Source: Viscum album
Lineage: Eukaryota > Streptophyta > Magnoliopsida > Santalales > Viscaceae
Assembly: GCA_963277665.1 (NCBI GenBank)
Contig: OY728130.1
Location: 426,919,101-426,983,100 of the forward strand
Direction of reading: 5' to 3'
DNA: 64,000 bases
This document shows positions 61,676 through 64,000 of the stretch, in pieces; position 1 is the stretch's first letter, and every line of letters starts with the position of its first letter. The translations under genes and the position numbers were made by a program. The notes under the pieces are model-generated. The model was not told where the DNA came from and made no database searches. It saw only the letters and a list, made by a program, of their open reading frames with translations.

Positions 61676-64000
61676 ATTAAATATGTCTATGAATACATAT
61701 GAAAACATGTTCACATTTCCTTTGGTGATATAAACCCAAAATCACCACTGTTGGTCCAAAATACTCTAAAAAAAATAAAAACATAAAAAACCATAACCCC
61801 TATATTAATAAATTATAAAGAATTGAAATGGAACAAATTGTACTTAAATCCTATGGAGAACCCTTGGTCCATGACAGAGGTGGCTAGGACTGAACTCTAT
61901 GCTACCTAAGATCCATAAACATCAAGAATCGACCAATAAAACCCCAAAATGAGTTAGAGTTCAGTTTTAGTGATGGAAAATGAAATTAAAAGTGAAGATG
62001 AAACCAGAAATATCACATTGGTCGATCCATAAAAAAATACACATGCTAAATAAAATTCAACTCTTTTAATAATTTTATCCTTGGGACTCAAAATAAGAGT
62101 ACCCAATAATAAGGTGTTTATAAACATCTCCAAATTAATAGAAGTATTATAGAACAAATATGATCTACAAAAAGTCATATTGACCAATTTTATATAAAGA
62201 GACTCAAACATCATAAAATGATAACATTAAATAGTATGCTCCAAGAAATTCTGATGAAGAGCATACTAAGAAATTATTTTTGAAACTTATAATAAGGAAA
62301 ATTTATTTCAAAATTTATAAGGTGCATTAATAGTTTATTTTTAAAAAATTATGATTAAAACCTAAAATTCTATTAAGAGAAACAAAACCATCATTCATTC
62401 TTGTACATTGTTTTTTGAATATGAAATAAAAATTTATAATAGAATGTACTTGGGTTGATACTGAAGTTTTGTTATATTCCTATACATATTAGTGAGAGTC
62501 AATAGTAGATGTGCTAGCTAATAGATGAATTGCATGGCCATTTGTTCATGTACATTTCAGTAGATGGTATAAATTATAAATCAATGAAATATTAAAAAAC
62601 GAAGGTCTATGATTTAGTAGCTATCACATCCAAAAATAAATAAATTTGAAGGTCCTACATTAAAATTAATAAACACCATTTACACTTAGTATTCAAAAAA
62701 ATGATAGTGTATAAATGTAGAAAGAACACTAAATGTGTAGTGTAAACATTAGATAGTATTAAAATAAAATCTACAATATATTAGTATATGATATATCATA
62801 TGATATATTCTTATTATGAAGAGATGTTGCATCTATTAATGATTATAAAATTAAAATATATACTAAAATGTTTGTGAATAATTATTGTATGTGATATGTA
62901 TCAATAAAACATATGTCAAACATATCGTCATATACCAACTGTTTGTTTGATAATGAATGATAAAAATATCTTAGTAAAAAACATACATCAATTGAAGGAA
63001 ATCTGACACATATTAATAATTTTACTTTAAATTAATGTTAGAATATTAATTATATAATAAACATTTACATTTTAGTATAAAAAAATATGAAATAGAAACA
63101 TATAATAACAAAGATACAATTCAAAATACTATGTAATACATAATTTTTATCAACCCTTAGTTGGAGGTAGATATATATGTATAGAATGTGAAGAAAATTG
63201 ATAATAATTTATTTAGGTTGATGGGATAATTAATGCATATCTATAGAAAACTTCTACGTAATCAACAATCGAATAATACTTTTGTAATATCCATAAATAT
63301 AGAAATGATTGTCAATTGAGTTTAAGAGAGGTATACAAATTTATTATATTTATAAGTCTTTCTAAATGAAAAAAGTAACACTTCATAACAAATTTTTTGG
63401 AAATGATGAGGATAAAGTCTAATATGAAAAATAATTTCATAAAAAAAGCAATCACGAACAAACATAAACAGAATATTTATTGAATAATAAGAAATTTAAT
63501 TGCATGCAATGAAGAAAATAAGTGATGAAACATAAACACTAAATAAATATCACTAGTGTTTTTAATTTTTATTCTCTTTGGTTTTAAATAAAATAATTCA
63601 AACGTATGTTTATTAAAAGATAATGGAGGAAATTATCAATATTGGAAAACAAATATTTTAAAACATTTACTTGGAATAGAATGTAATGATAACAAAAATT
63701 TAGATAATGAGAATGTAGTTTGTAAATAGTAAATGATAATTGTGAAATCTGAATAACAGAGTAAAATATGAGCATGATAACATAATAAAATGAAAAATAC
63801 TAATTCATAAGTTTGATAAAATATACACTGAACAATAAGCCTTTTAAGAGAATATTGGGCTTCAGTTGGGGTATTCTAGAACCACTGAAGATATTAACGG
63901 AAATTTTATTTTATAAATAAACATTAAAATGAAATTACATATTTAATATTTTAGAGTTGAGATGTAATTTAAAATCACGGGAACATTAATATTTTTTTAT
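61676..64000. other. Unassigned AT-rich DNA to the window end
   Basis: No gene recognised. The one protein-like spot is 63610-63720. The minus-strand 86-codon frame at 61954-62214 has no known pattern and sits in AT-rich DNA. Confidence 0.4.
63610..63726 (+). pseudogene. Possible copia gag N-terminus fragment
   Basis: The plus strand reads LLKDNGGNYQYWKTNILKHL, LGIECNDNKNL. This resembles the 'L.G.NY..WK..M...L' start of plant copia gag proteins. It is short and no further gag or primer site was recognised, so it may be chance or an element running off the window. Confidence 0.35.

Noticed and set aside
61954..62214. 86-codon minus-strand frame
   Set aside because: No recognisable pattern or context; length is compatible with chance in AT-rich DNA.

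Overview
This window is a plant nuclear repeat-rich region. The evidence is plant-type Ty1/copia and Ty3/gypsy retrotransposons primed by initiator tRNA-Met, plant-style CACTA termini, very high A+T outside the elements, and no bacterial or organellar gene. I found no intact cellular gene and no intact coding sequence longer than a fragment. Every recognisable protein segment belongs to a transposable element and is broken by stops and frameshifts. The species cannot be named from this sequence; a large, slowly purged angiosperm genome fits.

The middle of the window (about 9.4-44.9 kb) is a nest. Element A is an old Ty3/gypsy retrotransposon on the minus strand, with two ~2.5 kb LTRs at 9393-11888 and 42371-44862. 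Two later elements split it. Element B (15004-23970, minus strand, Ty3/gypsy) has ~3.1-3.25 kb LTRs and a matching 5-bp target duplication, and it has lost most of pol. Element C (27103-40160, plus strand, Ty1/copia of the SIRE/Maximus type) landed inside the reverse transcriptase of A. A ~750 bp insert then landed in the 3' LTR of C. The halves of A read continuously across both insertions: gag, protease and RT start at 42.1-40.2 kb, and the RT end, RNase H and integrase continue at 27.1-25.0 kb.

Around this nest lies a pair of directly repeated, diverged segments about 45.0 kb apart (about 5.13-7.33 kb and 50.15-52.52 kb), each ending in an 'acccttatg' minisatellite. They behave like the LTRs of a still older element D that received A, but no coding remnant of D was recognised.

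The right side holds a truncated copia element E (PBS at 55.1 kb, gag, zinc knuckle and integrase start up to 57.66 kb). It is cut by a CACTA transposon terminus at 57681 with subterminal repeats. Beyond it are a T-rich degenerate array (60.2-61.4 kb), TA microsatellites, and unassigned AT-rich DNA.

The most unusual signals are tandem repeats carried inside the mobile elements: an exact 166-bp period in both LTRs of B, a 13/14-bp array of about 21 copies in both LTRs of C, an exact 24-bp period between pol and the env-like region of C, and ~104-bp and ~540-bp tandem units in the 3' region of A.
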